Source: Methylobacterium frigidaeris (GTDB lineage: Bacteria > Pseudomonadota > Alphaproteobacteria > Rhizobiales > Beijerinckiaceae). From it: 64,000 nt of DNA. How positions within the stretch are numbered: position 1 is the first letter of the stretch; every line of letters begins with the position of its first letter. The notes below the pieces were generated by a model. It saw only the letters and a list, made by a program, of their open reading frames with translations. It was not told where the DNA came from and did not search any database. Positions 49,125 to 58,268 of the stretch are shown in pieces. A program made the translations under genes and the position numbers. The DNA is taken from assembly GCF_022179185.1 (NCBI RefSeq), contig NZ_BPQJ01000007.1:124001-188000 (forward strand), in the 5' to 3' direction.

Positions 49125-50951
49125 TTGAGCGTCGAGAATCCGGCAACGCCGCAGCCGGGAGCCGGTGTGGAGCGCCCGTCCCCGAGCCCGGCCCGGCGAC
49201 GGATCGGGGCTGTCCGGCTCGCCATCGGCTGCGCGCAGGGGCTCACCCTGTGGTTCTTCTTCGCGAAGGCGGAGGCGATCTGGGGCGTCGGCCCGCATCG
49301 TGAGGTGATGGCCTACGCGCTGCCGCTCCTGCTGATCGCACCGCTGGTCCCGATCCTCGGCGTCGGTCGCCTGCGTCGCGGCACCGTGCTCGCCTGGCTG
49401 GGGGCCGCCTGCACCCTGCTGGTGCTCCTCGTCGCGTACGACCTGTGGCGGGCGGGACCACCGGCCGACGGCGTGGCGCCCGACGGGGAGCTCGGCCCGC
49501 TCCTGATCCCGGCCGCCTTCGCGGTCGTCTACATCCTCCATCACCTGATCGAGCCGGCCGACGCGGCGCGGCGCTGGCGCCCACCCTACGCCGCCTATGT
49601 CGGTGGCGCCTGGCGGCACGCGTTCCAGATCGGCACAGGCGTCGGCTTCGCGGCGGCGGTCTGGGGCGTGCTCGGCCTCAGCGCGGCGCTGTTCGACGCC
49701 CTCAGGCTCGCCGGGGTGGCCGAGACGCTGACCGCCCCGGTGGTGGTGATGCCGGTCCTCGGCCTCGCCTTCGCCGGAGCCGTGCACGCGACGGATGTCC
49801 GATCCGGATCGCTCGCGGCCCGGCTGTCGGTCGCGACGGTGCTCGCAGCCGTGCTCGCGGTCCTGGCGACCGGCCTCCTCGCGGCCTTCCTGTGCGCGCT
49901 GCCGTTCACCGGGCTGGAGCCGCTCTGGGCGACGCGCCACGCCGCCGCCCTGCTGCTGGCCAGCACCGCGCTGCTGATCCTGATCGTCAACGCCGCCTAT
50001 GGCGACGGCACGATGCCGGAGGCCCGCTCGCCCCTGCTGCGGGCCACGGTGCGGCTGGCCGGCCTGCTCCTGGCGCCCCTCGTCGGCCTCGCGCTCACGG
50101 CCCTCACCCTGCGCATCGCGCAGCACGGCCTGACGCCGGTCCGGGTCTGGGGCCTCGCCGCCTGCGCGGTCGCCGCAGTCTACGCCGTCGGCTACGCGTG
50201 GGCCGGGCTCCGGGCGCGACCCTGGATGAGCGCACTCGGCACCACCAACCTGGTCGGCGCGGTCGCGACCGTGCTGGCGCTGCTGCTCCTGCTCTCGCCG
50301 GTCGCCGATCCGGCCCGGCTCTCGACCGCGGACCAGATCGCGCGCCTGGAGAGCGGCCGGGTGGCACCGGAGAGCGTCGACTTCACGGCGCTCCGCTTCC
50401 GCTTTGCCCGCTACGGCCGGGAGGCGCTGGCGCAGCTCGCCGCCTCGGGCGATGCGGCGGTTGCCGATCGAGCCCGCGAGGCACGAAACCGGGGGATCAA
50501 CCTCCCGCCGGGGGGCCGCCCCTTCGCGGGCGCCACGATCGCGCCGCCGGGCGCGTCGCTGCCCACCGGGTTTCGGGAGCAGTCCTGGCCGCGCGAGCCG
50601 CTTGCGCGGGAGCCTGCCTCCTGCCTGTACTCCGCCGCCCGCTGCATCCTGCTGGTGATCGACCTCGACGGTGACGGTACGCCGGAGGTGCTGGCCTTCC
50701 GGGAGCTGCCGGATTTGCCGGGGAGCGGTGGCGTCTTCGCCACGGAAGCCGCCGTGTACCGGCGCGACGATCGCGGGGTCTGGCGCAAGGCCGGAACGCT
50801 GTCGTGGCCGTTCGGCCGGGCGATCGCCCAATCGATCCTGGCAGGGATCCGCGCAGGCCGGGCGGTTCCGATCCCGCCCGGCCTGCCCGATCTCGACGTC
50901 GACGGGCAACGCCTGCGCTTCGCGCCGGACGCGAACCAATCCGGCCGTTAG
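49125..50951 (+). CDS. DUF4153-family polytopic membrane protein
   Basis: Large inner-membrane protein of unknown role, 608 aa. There are about ten to twelve TM helices between residues 30 and 420 (including LAIGCAQGLTLWFFFAKAE and the YAAYVGGAWRHAFQI loop). A soluble C-terminal domain follows, with ILLVIDLDGDGTPEVLAF, a DxDxDG calcium-loop-like motif, and AAVYRRDDRGVWRKAG. That combination is the DUF4153 plan in alphaproteobacteria. I chose the TTG at 49125 because GGAG precedes it by eight bases; a longer frame reaches back to 49038 but is Pro/Arg-rich. It converges with the DUF2267-like gene. Confidence 0.75.
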   Translation: MSVENPATPQPGAGVERPSPSPARRRIGAVRLAIGCAQGLTLWFFFAKAEAIWGVGPHREVMAYALPLLLIAPLVPILGVGRLRRGTVLAWLGAACTLLVLLVAYDLWRAGPPADGVAPDGELGPLLIPAAFAVVYILHHLIEPADAARRWRPPYAAYVGGAWRHAFQIGTGVGFAAAVWGVLGLSAALFDALRLAGVAETLTAPVVVMPVLGLAFAGAVHATDVRSGSLAARLSVATVLAAVLAVLATGLLAAFLCALPFTGLEPLWATRHAAALLLASTALLILIVNAAYGDGTMPEARSPLLRATVRLAGLLLAPLVGLALTALTLRIAQHGLTPVRVWGLAACAVAAVYAVGYAWAGLRARPWMSALGTTNLVGAVATVLALLLLLSPVADPARLSTADQIARLESGRVAPESVDFTALRFRFARYGREALAQLAASGDAAVADRAREARNRGINLPPGGRPFAGATIAPPGASLPTGFREQSWPREPLAREPASCLYSAARCILLVIDLDGDGTPEVLAFRELPDLPGSGGVFATEAAVYRRDDRGVWRKAGTLSWPFGRAIAQSILAGIRAGRAVPIPPGLPDLDVDGQRLRFAPDANQSGR

Positions 50952-50962
50952 GGATTCACGTC

Positions 50963-50989
50963 CGCGGCGCCCGACTGCCGAGCGCCGCG
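50963..50989. terminator. Hairpin between convergent DUF4153 and DUF2267-like genes
   Basis: CGCGGCGC (50963-50970) pairs with GCGCCGCG (50982-50989) around an 11-base loop, in the 48-base gap between two converging genes. The stem is GC-rich but no T-run follows on either side. Confidence 0.45.
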
Positions 50990-50999
50990 ATCCGTCTCG

Positions 51000-51395
51000 T
51001 CAGACGAACTGGCTCAGGCCCGGGATCGAGCCGACGATCGGGCCCATCACGTCCTCGCCGGCCTTCTCGCGGCCATAGGCGAACAATTCGCGGCCCAGCG
51101 GCTGCATCTGGCCCATCGGCACGCCGGCGGACATCAGCTTCTGGCCGAGCGCCATCACGCCGCCGCCCATCATGCCGCCGAGCATGCCCATCAGGCCGCC
51201 GCCGCCCTCGCCGGGGCCGCCGTCACCGGACTGGGCGATCGCCGTCTCGGCGCCCGGCATGGCCGCGATGAGCTGGCCGACCTCCTGGGGCGGGCCCTCC
51301 TTCTGCAGGAAGGCCAGGATGAGCCCGATCGCCTTCTGGGCCGTGGTCGCGTCGAGTCCCGTGGCCTGCGTCACCCGGGCAACAAGCTCTTCCAT
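51000..51395 (-). CDS. DUF2267/DUF2780-like small protein
   Basis: A 131-aa protein with an N-terminal helical bundle (MEELVARVTQATGLDATTAQKAIG continuing to ILAFLQKEG) that fits DUF2267-like domains. A Gly/Met-rich linker (GGGGLMGMLGGMMGGG) and a short C-terminal helical part (LGRELFAYGREKAGEDV) follow. Similar proteins are common in Rhizobiales and have no established function. Start ATG at 51395. It stands upstream of and divergent from rplU. Confidence 0.65.
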   Translation of the reverse strand: MEELVARVTQATGLDATTAQKAIGLILAFLQKEGPPQEVGQLIAAMPGAETAIAQSGDGGPGEGGGGLMGMLGGMMGGGVMALGQKLMSAGVPMGQMQPLGRELFAYGREKAGEDVMGPIVGSIPGLSQFV

Positions 51396-51520
51396 CGTGG
51401 TCTCCCGCTCGTCGGCGTCGGCCCCTCCCAACAGGTGATCGGCGGCCCTTCGACCGGGCGGTCTTCGGCGAAGGCCGCCATGAAATCAAGGCGGGGTGGC
51501 AAATCCCGGCGGGCGCGGCG

Positions 51521-51549
51521 TTGACAGACGGCGCCCGCACCCGTAACGG
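51521..51549 (+). promoter_or_regulatory. Candidate promoter for rplU-rpmA
   Basis: TTGACA at 51521-51526 is a perfect -35 hexamer. Seventeen bases later TAACGG (51544-51549) is a weak -10. The position, about 135 bases before rplU, leaves a leader long enough for an L21-type autoregulatory structure, though I see only a short CCGGC/GCCGG stem in it (about 51642-51656). Confidence 0.4.
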
Positions 51550-51684
51550 TACGGTCTGGCGCGCGGACCGCAAGGCCCGCGCGCCGTCGCGTTCGCGGCG
51601 GCCTGCTCAGGCACCCGGACGTCAACTGTCAAAAAGACGACCCCGGCGAGGCGCCGGAGGCCGGATGGAACACGGACGAGAACG

Positions 51685-52002
51685 ATGTTCGCAGTGATCA
51701 AGACCGGCGGCAAGCAGTACCGCGTCGCCGCCAACGACGTCATCACGATCGAGAAGCTCGAGGGCGAGGCCGGCGCTGCCGTCACCTTCGGCGAGGTGCT
51801 GCTGTTCACCGACGGCTCCGGCACGACCCAGGTCGGTGCCCCGCTCGTCTCGGGCGTCAGCGTCGCCGGCGAGATCGTCGAGCAGACCCGCGGCCCGAAG
51901 GTCATCGCCTTCAAGAAGCGCCGCCGCCAGAACTCGCGCCGCAAGCGCGGTCATCGCCAGGACCTCACCGTGGTCCGCGTCACGGGCATCAGCGCCGCGT
52001 AA
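51685..52002 (+). CDS. rplU: 50S ribosomal protein L21
   Basis: Ribosomal protein of the large subunit, 105 aa. It opens [20 protein letters not shown], has [20 protein letters not shown] and ends with the basic [21 protein letters not shown] stretch followed by VRVTGI. This is the short bacterial type without the alpha-specific C-terminal extension. It is followed after 42 bases by rpmA, the universal L21-L27 pair. Confidence 0.97.
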   Translation: MFAVIKTGGKQYRVAANDVITIEKLEGEAGAAVTFGEVLLFTDGSGTTQVGAPLVSGVSVAGEIVEQTRGPKVIAFKKRRRQNSRRKRGHRQDLTVVRVTGISAA

Positions 52003-52044
52003 AGCTGGCCGCGAGCCCTTTCCCAGAATTCAGGAGTTAGCCCC

Positions 52045-52326
52045 ATGGCTCACAAGAAGGCAGGCGGTTCGTCCCGCAACGGTCGCGATTCGGCTGGTCG
52101 TCGTCTCGGCGTGAAGAAGTTCGGCAGCGAGGCTGTCGTCGCCGGCAACATCATCGTGCGTCAGCGCGGCACCAAGTGGCATCCCGGCGTCAATGTCGGC
52201 ATGGGCACCGACCACACCCTCTTCGCCCTTACCGACGGCAAGGTGCAATTTATTACCAAACGAGGCCGCGCCTTCGTAACGGTCGTCGCCAACGACGCCG
52301 CCCCGGCCCTGGAGGCCGCAGAGTAA
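52045..52326 (+). CDS. rpmA: 50S ribosomal protein L27
   Basis: Ribosomal protein near the peptidyl-transferase centre, 93 aa. It opens [26 protein letters not shown] and has [29 protein letters not shown]. The N-terminus begins directly with the mature AHKKAGGS, so no Firmicute-like cleavable extension is present. GGAG lies upstream of the ATG. It is followed by a strong hairpin at 52430. Confidence 0.97.
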   Translation: MAHKKAGGSSRNGRDSAGRRLGVKKFGSEAVVAGNIIVRQRGTKWHPGVNVGMGTDHTLFALTDGKVQFITKRGRAFVTVVANDAAPALEAAE

Positions 52327-52429
52327 CCCGACGGAGCCAGTGACGAGGGAGCTCCGCCGGTGTCCCCACACCGACCCGGCGACTCCTGCTCATCTTAGGC
52401 CCTGAAACGGCCGAGCTCCGAGCGAGATC

Positions 52430-52464
52430 ACGAGGGGAAGGTGGGGCACCACCTTCCCCTTCGT
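52430..52464 (+). terminator. Probable terminator after rplU-rpmA
   Basis: AGGGGAAGGTGG (52433-52444) pairs exactly with CCACCTTCCCCT (52449-52460) around loop GGCA. After a one-base bulge, ACG pairs with CGT to extend it. The sequence after it, TCGTCGTTCTCGT, is only moderately T-rich. It lies about 100 bases after rpmA and 55 bases before the next gene. Confidence 0.6.
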
Positions 52465-52519
52465 CGTTCTCGTAACCGCGCCCGAGCGGGAGGCTCTGGG
52501 TTCGGATCGGAGTCAGGCG

Positions 52520-53155
52520 ATGTTTCCCGACCTCACCCGCGACGATGTCTTCCGGCTCGAGACCCGGAGGCTGTGGCTGCGCTGGGCCCGCCAGGCCGAC
52601 GCGCAAGCCCTCGTCCGCTTCGCCGGTGAGAAAGCCGTAGCCGGGATGACCGCCCGCATTCCGCATCCGCTCGATCCGCCATCCGTGGATAACTTCATCC
52701 TCGAATCGCGGCAGGCCAATGCGGATGGACGGGCGCTGATCATGGCGATCACGCCGCGGCGCCACCCGACCCAGGCGATCGGCGTGGTGAGCATCGAGCC
52801 CGGTCCGGAGGGCGGTGCCCCGCATCTCGGCTACTGGCTCGGCACACCGCACTGGGGCCAGGGCCTGGCCACGGAAGCCGCGCGGGCGATGATCGACGCC
52901 TTCTTCGCCTATACGGAGGGGAGCGAGCTCGCTGCTTGCGCCCGGGTGGTCAACCCGGCTTCGCGGCGGGTGCTGGAGAAGTGCGGCTTCGCCTCGGTCG
53001 GCTCCGGGCTCCAGGCCTTCCCCGCCCGGGGCGGCGTCTTCCCGGTCGACCGTTTCCGGCTCGACCGGCGGGCCTGGGACAGCCTGAAGACCTGGCACGC
53101 CGCGGGCCTCGTCTTCGAGCGTCATGACCGGCCGGAATGCCGGCCCGGCGCCTGA
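52520..53155 (+). CDS. GNAT-family acetyltransferase, RimJ/RimL-like
   Basis: Acetyl-CoA-dependent acetyltransferase, 211 aa. It has LETRRLWLRWARQADAQALVRF at the start, IGVVSIEPGPEGGAPHLGYWLGTPHWGQGLATEAARAMIDAFF with the acetyl-CoA loop, and NPASRRVLEKCGFASVG near the end. This is the RimJ/RimL (Acetyltransf_3) pattern. Rhizobiales genomes often carry such a gene between rpmA and obgE, so the location is conserved even though the substrate is not known. GGAG lies before the ATG. Confidence 0.85.
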   Translation: MFPDLTRDDVFRLETRRLWLRWARQADAQALVRFAGEKAVAGMTARIPHPLDPPSVDNFILESRQANADGRALIMAITPRRHPTQAIGVVSIEPGPEGGAPHLGYWLGTPHWGQGLATEAARAMIDAFFAYTEGSELAACARVVNPASRRVLEKCGFASVGSGLQAFPARGGVFPVDRFRLDRRAWDSLKTWHAAGLVFERHDRPECRPGA

Positions 53156-53163
53156 TCTGATAG

Positions 53164-54249
<1,086 letters not shown>

Positions 54250-54297
54250 GGTTGCCGCGCGTCGTGCGGTAGTCTGCGTGCAGTCGGGAAATGCCAC

Positions 54298-54585
54298 ATG
54301 GCCGAGCCTCTGATCATCGACAGCGACGAGCCTCTGCGGCTGGCCCGGCGCCTCGCGGAGCGTCTTGGGACGACCCCGGACGATGCCGTGGCGCAAGCGC
54401 TGCGCGCCTATGACAAGGCGCCAGCGGCGACGCGCCCCTTGATCGCTTCGTGGCAAACCCTGGGCGATCGAGAAGCCGTCATCGCCGATATTGTGGCGCG
54501 CGGCGCGGCTGTCAGGGCCAAGCTGCCGCCGGGGACGAACTCCGATCACAGCGATCTTTACGACGAGTCCGGCCTGCCGCGATGA
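54298..54585 (+). CDS. vapB: VapB-type antitoxin
   Basis: DNA-binding antitoxin of the PSK/VapB group, 95 aa. The N-terminal ribbon-helix-helix-like part is LIIDSDEPLRLARRLAERLGTTPDDAVAQALRAY. The long Asp/Glu-bearing tail (IADIVARGAAVRAK, then [11 protein letters not shown]) should wrap the toxin. The C-terminal [10 protein letters not shown] motif is a hallmark of VapB proteins of this class. Its stop overlaps the toxin start (ATGA at 54582). The pair is inserted between obgE and proB. Confidence 0.85.
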   Translation: MAEPLIIDSDEPLRLARRLAERLGTTPDDAVAQALRAYDKAPAATRPLIASWQTLGDREAVIADIVARGAAVRAKLPPGTNSDHSDLYDESGLPR

Positions 54586-54986
54586 TCGCGGTCGATACGT
54601 CGGCGCTGCTCGCCATCGCCTTCGGCGAGCCAGAGGCCCAAACCTTTCTCGCCGCTCGAACACGAGAAGACTGCGTCCTGGGCACACCGACAGCCCTGGA
54701 GGCGCATATCGCCGTCGAACGCCGCGGCGAACCCGATGCGACAGGCATCCTCCGCGAACTTATGAGTCTCTCAAATCTCACGCTCCTGCCGTTTACGGCA
54801 GCTCAGGCCTTTATCGCGCAACGGGCATTCGACCTTTACGGCAAAGGTCGCGAGCATCCCGCATCCTTGAATCTTGGTGACGGCCTGTCTTCCGCCATCG
54901 CCAAGCGCGACGAGCTTCCTCTACTGTTCAAAGGAACCGATTTCAGCATGACGGACCTCGTGCCCGCCGTGAGCGTGCGGCCGTGA
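54582..54986 (+). CDS. vapC: VapC-type PIN-domain RNase toxin
   Basis: PIN-domain ribonuclease toxin, 134 aa, with all four acidic metal ligands: Asp5 (AVDTSAL), Glu40 (TALEAHIA), Asp100 ([12 protein letters not shown]) and Asp120 (FKGTDF). The sequence [15 protein letters not shown] and the closing [15 protein letters not shown] are standard for VapC. All catalytic residues are present, so it should be active. Cognate antitoxin is directly upstream with overlap. Its stop overlaps the proB start (GTGA at 54983), so the toxin is translationally linked to a proline biosynthesis gene. Confidence 0.88.
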   Translation: MIAVDTSALLAIAFGEPEAQTFLAARTREDCVLGTPTALEAHIAVERRGEPDATGILRELMSLSNLTLLPFTAAQAFIAQRAFDLYGKGREHPASLNLGDGLSSAIAKRDELPLLFKGTDFSMTDLVPAVSVRP

Positions 54987-56104
54987 CTCCCACCCTCGAC
55001 CAGTTCCGCCGCGTCGTCCTGAAGGTCGGCTCGGCGCTCCTCGTCGACCGGGGGCGGGGGCGGCTGCGGCATGCCTGGCTCGCGGCGCTCGCCGAAGACA
55101 TCGCCGACCTGCATGGCCGGGGCGTCGACGTGCTGGTGGTCTCCTCCGGATCGATCGCGCTGGGGCGCACGGTGCTCAATTTCAGCCCGGGTCCCCTGCG
55201 GCTCGAGGAGAGCCAGGCCGCGGCGGCGGTGGGGCAGATCGCGCTCGCCCGCCACTGGTCGGAGGCCTTGGCCCATCACGGCATCGTCGCCGGCCAGATC
55301 CTGGTGACGCCGCAGGACACCGAGGAGCGCCGGCGCTACCTCAACGCGCGCGCCACCACCCTGAAGCTCCTGGAGGAGCGTGCCGTCCCGGTCGTCAACG
55401 AGAACGACACGGTGGCGACGTCGGAGATCCGCTACGGCGACAACGATCGCCTCGCCGCCCGGGTCGCCACGATGATCGGCGCCGACCTCCTGGTGCTGTT
55501 CTCCGACATCGACGGGCTCTACACCGCCCCGCCGGCGAGCGACCCGAAGGCCGAGCACCTGCCGGTGATCGCCCGGATCACCCCGGAGATCGACGCCATG
55601 GCGGGCGGACCGGCCTCGGAACTGTCCCGCGGCGGCATGCGCACCAAGGTGGAGGCGGCCAAGATCGCGATCTCGGGCGGCACCCACATGATGATCGCCG
55701 ACGGCCGGCCGAAGAACCCGCTCAAGGCGGTGACGGGCGGGGCGCGCTGCTCGTGGTTCCTCGCAGGCTCGACACCGGGGGCGGCCCGCAAGACCTGGAT
55801 CGCCGGTTCGCTCGAGCCGCGCGGCACCCTGACGATCGATGCCGGCGCAGCGCGCGCGCTCCAGGGCGGGGCGAGCCTCCTGCCGGTCGGCGTGAAGCGG
55901 GTCGAGGGCAGCTTCAGCCGCGGCGACGCGGTGACGATCCGGGCCGGCGACGGTCAGGTGCTCGGCCGCGGCCTCGTGGCCTATGACAGCGAGGATGCCG
56001 GCCGCATCCTCGGGCGGTCGAGCCGGGAGATCGAGGCGGTGCTGGGCTATCCGGGCCGGGCCGCCATGGTGCACCGGGACGATCTCGCCCTGGTGGGCGA
56101 TTGA
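54983..56104 (+). CDS. proB: Glutamate 5-kinase
   Basis: First enzyme of proline synthesis, phosphorylating L-glutamate with ATP, 373 aa. The amino-acid-kinase domain has [58 protein letters not shown] and [29 protein letters not shown]-terminal PUA domain starts at about 280 ([24 protein letters not shown]). The GTG start at 54983 overlaps vapC. In related genomes proB follows obgE directly, so the TA genes are an insertion. proA is not in the window. Confidence 0.95.
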   Translation: MTPTLDQFRRVVLKVGSALLVDRGRGRLRHAWLAALAEDIADLHGRGVDVLVVSSGSIALGRTVLNFSPGPLRLEESQAAAAVGQIALARHWSEALAHHGIVAGQILVTPQDTEERRRYLNARATTLKLLEERAVPVVNENDTVATSEIRYGDNDRLAARVATMIGADLLVLFSDIDGLYTAPPASDPKAEHLPVIARITPEIDAMAGGPASELSRGGMRTKVEAAKIAISGGTHMMIADGRPKNPLKAVTGGARCSWFLAGSTPGAARKTWIAGSLEPRGTLTIDAGAARALQGGASLLPVGVKRVEGSFSRGDAVTIRAGDGQVLGRGLVAYDSEDAGRILGRSSREIEAVLGYPGRAAMVHRDDLALVGD

Positions 56105-56241
56105 CGCGCGGGACCTCGGCAGCGTCGAGGGCGCGCGGGGCGGGAGGCTGGCCGGCATATGCACCGTCCCGAGACCTAGTGCGTTAGCCCTTCGCGCATG
56201 AGCCCTTGGATGAGCCTTCGGCGCGCCGGGAGCAGGCGACC

Positions 56242-57264
56242 ATGGCCAACCGCGACATCGTCGTCATCGGCGGCTCCTCAGGGGCGACCACGCCTCTGAG
56301 GGCGATCCTCGGCGCCCTGGCACCGGACCTGCCGGCGGCAATCTTCGTCGTGCTGCACATTCCCGCCCGCAGCCTCGGCGTGCTGGCGACCGTGACCGCG
56401 GCAGCGACCCATCTGCCGGTTCGCGCGGCGACCGACGGCATGGCGATCCAGCCCGGCACCGTCACTCTCGGCGTGCCGGACCACCACCTCATCCTGGCGG
56501 AGGGCCGGATCCGGCTCGGGCGCGGCCCGCGCGAGAACATGGCGCGGCCCTCCATCGATCCGCTGTTCCGCTCGGCCGCCGCCGCCTACGGCCCTCGGGT
56601 GATCGGTATCCTGCTGAGCGGTCTCCTGAACGACGGCGCCTCGGGCCTCGAAGCGATCAAGAGCTGCGGCGGGATCACGCTGGTGCAGGATCCCGCCGAC
56701 GCGCTGGCGGACGAGATGCCGCGCAGCGCCCTCGCGGCCCTGGAGGTCGACCTGACACTGCCGGCGGCGCGGATCGGCGACGTCTTGTCGGACCTCGTGC
56801 GCGATGCCGCCGGGCCGCGCCTGCCGGTCTCGCCCGAACTGCGCCTGGAGGTCGACATCGCGGCGGGCGAGCGGGTCGACAGCGACGTGCTGCGCCGCAT
56901 CGCCGACCCCTCACCGATCACCTGCCCACAATGCGGCGGCGTCCTCTCGCAGGTGCGCGACGGCAAGCCGCTGCGGTTCCGCTGCCAGGTCGGCCATGCC
57001 TTGTCTGCCGAGGCGGTGGCGAAGGAGCAGGAGAACGCCGTCGACGAGGCCATGCGGGTGGCCCTGCGCATCATCGAGGAGCGCGCGGAACTCGTCCGGC
57101 GCATGGCGCGGGAGGGGCGGGAGGCTGGACGGACGGCCGTCAGCGCGATGTACGAGGAGCGCGCGGCCGAGTATCGCCGCTACGCCGACACGATCCGCAA
57201 GGCCGTCCTCCTGCGGCTGCCGCTCTCCGAACCCTCGGGCGACGAGGGTGCGCAGGAGAAGTGA
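56242..57264 (+). CDS. Orphan CheB-type methylesterase with C-terminal Cys motif
   Basis: Protein-glutamate methylesterase-type enzyme, 340 aa, without a receiver domain. The CheB catalytic triad is in place: Ser12 in IGGSSGA, His39 in VVLHIPARS and Asp131 in LLNDGASGL. After about residue 200 the protein continues with CPQCGG and CQVGH (about 227-250), a zinc-ribbon-like set, and a long helix (EERAELVRRMAREGREAGRTA). Such orphan CheB-zinc-ribbon proteins occur in many non-chemotaxis loci. No che gene is nearby. ATG at 56242, GGAG ten bases upstream; a GTG-type start at 56206 is less likely. Confidence 0.82.
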   Translation: MANRDIVVIGGSSGATTPLRAILGALAPDLPAAIFVVLHIPARSLGVLATVTAAATHLPVRAATDGMAIQPGTVTLGVPDHHLILAEGRIRLGRGPRENMARPSIDPLFRSAAAAYGPRVIGILLSGLLNDGASGLEAIKSCGGITLVQDPADALADEMPRSALAALEVDLTLPAARIGDVLSDLVRDAAGPRLPVSPELRLEVDIAAGERVDSDVLRRIADPSPITCPQCGGVLSQVRDGKPLRFRCQVGHALSAEAVAKEQENAVDEAMRVALRIIEERAELVRRMAREGREAGRTAVSAMYEERAAEYRRYADTIRKAVLLRLPLSEPSGDEGAQEK

Positions 57265-57360
57265 CGTCGTCCCGGAAAGTGAATCTTCAACCGGCACCCC
57301 CTATGAGCGGGACCACGATACGAGGCGCCCGCCCCTCCCCCGGCGGCGGAGACGAGACCG

Positions 57361-58074
57361 ATGCGGCGTTCCCCCGTGCCCGGCGCGGCGCTGGCGGCCT
57401 GGACCGAACTCGATACCGGCCCGATCCCCGGCGGGGGCGGCGCCTTGCGGCTGGTACGGCGCGACGACGAGTTCCTGATCGTGGTCGAGGGCATGGAGCT
57501 GATGGGCAGCCATCGCAGCGGCTCGGAGCGGGAGCTCGCGGCCCTCGCCTGCGCGGCCTTGCGCCGCTATCCGGCGCCGCGGGTGCTGATCGGCGGGCTC
57601 GGCATGGGCTTCACCCTGCGGGCGGCCCTGGCCGAACTCGGGCCCGACGCCAAGATAGTCGTCGCCGAGCTGGTGCCGGCGGTCCTGACCTGGGCCCGCG
57701 GCCCCCTCGCCCCCATTTTCGGCGGCTGCCTCGACGACAAGCGGGTGGAGATTCGCGAAGGCGACGTCAACCGGGTGATCCAGTCCGGGCCGCAGGCCTG
57801 GGACGCGATCCTCCTCGACGTCGATAACGGCCCGCGCGGCCTGGTCAGCCGGGCCAATGACCGGCTCTACGATTCCTGGGGTTTGAAGCGGGCGCGCTGG
57901 GCCCTGCGTCCAGGCGGCCTGCTCGGGATCTGGTCCGGCTGCCCGGACCGGAAGTTCAAGGCCCGCCTGCAGCGCACCGGCTTCACGGTCGCGGAGCACC
58001 GCATCCGCTCCGAGCGCCCCGGGCGGACCCCGCACGTGGTCTGGATCGCGACGCGCCCGACCGACGGCGGGTGA
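57361..58074 (+). CDS. Spermidine-synthase-fold methyltransferase-like protein
   Basis: A 237-aa Rossmann protein of the spermidine synthase/SpeE-like family. It has LIVVEGMELMGSHRSGSERELAALAC, the cofactor strand-loop VLIGGLGMGFTLRAAL, IVVAELVPAVLTWARG with the acidic residue after beta-2, and AILLDVDNGPRG. In true spermidine synthase the GGG-DG and Asp gatekeeper residues bind decarboxylated SAM and putrescine. Here VLIGGLGMGFT replaces GGGDGG and LDVDN replaces DxxD, so aminopropyl transfer is unsure. It stands alone, with GGAG upstream. Confidence 0.75.
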   Translation: MRRSPVPGAALAAWTELDTGPIPGGGGALRLVRRDDEFLIVVEGMELMGSHRSGSERELAALACAALRRYPAPRVLIGGLGMGFTLRAALAELGPDAKIVVAELVPAVLTWARGPLAPIFGGCLDDKRVEIREGDVNRVIQSGPQAWDAILLDVDNGPRGLVSRANDRLYDSWGLKRARWALRPGGLLGIWSGCPDRKFKARLQRTGFTVAEHRIRSERPGRTPHVVWIATRPTDGG

Positions 58075-58268
58075 GGACGGGCTGCGCCCGCGGCGCCACG
58101 CCCCTCGCCGCCACACCGCTTCCACTCGGGACGGACTTCGACCCACAGCTGATTCCATCACCGATCACTTGCAATCACTTGCCGATCGTCACTTGCCGAC
58201 CGGTTAGGACGTGCTAGGCAGCCTGCGGCCAAGCTTCGCAAAGGCGCGGCGTCCCGAGCTGTCCCCCC

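Noticed and set aside
47835..50939. An open frame of over 1000 codons spanning two genes on the minus strand
   Set aside because: Only its last third (from ATG 48821) is a real OlsB-like protein; the upstream part is antisense to the DUF4153 gene.
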